DNA of 32,879 nucleotides, taken from the NCBI RefSeq assembly GCF_000298295.1, contig NZ_AMGM01000050.1, positions 1 through 32,879 of the forward strand, written 5' to 3'. Source of the DNA: Cecembia lonarensis LW9 (GTDB lineage Bacteria > Bacteroidota > Bacteroidia > Cytophagales > Cyclobacteriaceae). Shown here one piece after another: positions 32,847-32,879 of the stretch. Every line of letters starts with the position of its first letter. The stretch's first letter is position 1. A model generated the notes under the pieces. It was not told the origin of the DNA, did not search any database, and worked only from the letters and a program-made list of their open reading frames with translations. The position numbers and the translations under genes are program-made.

Positions 32847-32879
32847 TAAGACTCAAGACATAAGACTCAAGACATAAGT
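32847..32879. repeat. 14-bp tandem repeat at the window edge
   Basis: TAAGACTCAAGACA occurs at 32847-32860 and again at 32861-32874, followed by a third partial copy cut off by the window end. The unit is itself made of two similar heptamers (AAGACTC, AAGACAT). It directly follows the DapA-family gene. Confidence 0.8.

Overview
The window looks like chromosomal DNA of a Bacteroidota bacterium, probably Cytophagia and possibly Cyclobacteriaceae. The lineage call is inference from gene content and style. It rests on several -7 boxes of the TAnnTTTG type, few recognisable Shine-Dalgarno sequences, small beta-barrel outer membrane proteins, a long IleS next to LspA, a TolC-RND-adaptor operon, and a Trk system with an extended TrkH. 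No rRNA, tRNA or CRISPR array was seen.

Layout. 1-3512: the C-terminus of a dGTPase, then leftward genes for a Gfo/Idh/MocA oxidoreductase, a SlyD-like FKBP isomerase, an outer membrane protein and a TauE/SafE transporter. 3513-3952: a gene-free repeat field. 3953-9530: a leftward tripartite efflux operon (TolC, RND pump, periplasmic adaptor) with a promoter and a 21-bp-spaced direct repeat upstream. 9646-10578: a REP-associated tyrosine transposase (RAYT) embedded in palindromic REP-like elements of the same family as the 3.5-4.0 kb field. 10591-11421: an AraC regulator, probably of the efflux operon. 11572-13021: a pRiA4b ORF-3-like gene, then a two-gene hypothetical pair whose second member is truncated. 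13036-17281: a complete type III restriction-modification system (Mod, Res). 17281-19091: an AT-rich three-gene cassette of GHKL ATPase with STAS-like N-terminus, free STAS-like protein and PIN nuclease. 19143-22483: potassium genes (a voltage-gated-type channel, TrkA, TrkH). 22674-26792: LspA and IleS. 27036-32836: a DinB-like protein, a small outer membrane protein, a secreted DUF885 metallopeptidase, a frameshifted AraC regulator, a Uma2-family nuclease and a DapA-family aldolase. The window ends in a 14-bp tandem repeat.

How the parts work together. The stretch from about 12.9 to 19.1 kb reads as a small defence island that entered by breaking a host gene pair. Its Mod gene is mosaic: the central target-recognition segment is far more AT-rich than its flanks. 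The ATPase/STAS/PIN cassette has the parts of a partner-switching regulator (anti-sigma-like kinase plus antagonist), but its only visible effector is a nuclease. That makes it the best candidate here for an undescribed system. The second unusual system is the RAYT with twelve REP-like hairpins. The elements keep an outer core and one oriented mismatch, alternate in orientation, and vary their inner stems with compensating changes. They sit between the efflux regulator and its operon, next to the TauE/SafE start, and over the stop codon of the efflux adaptor.
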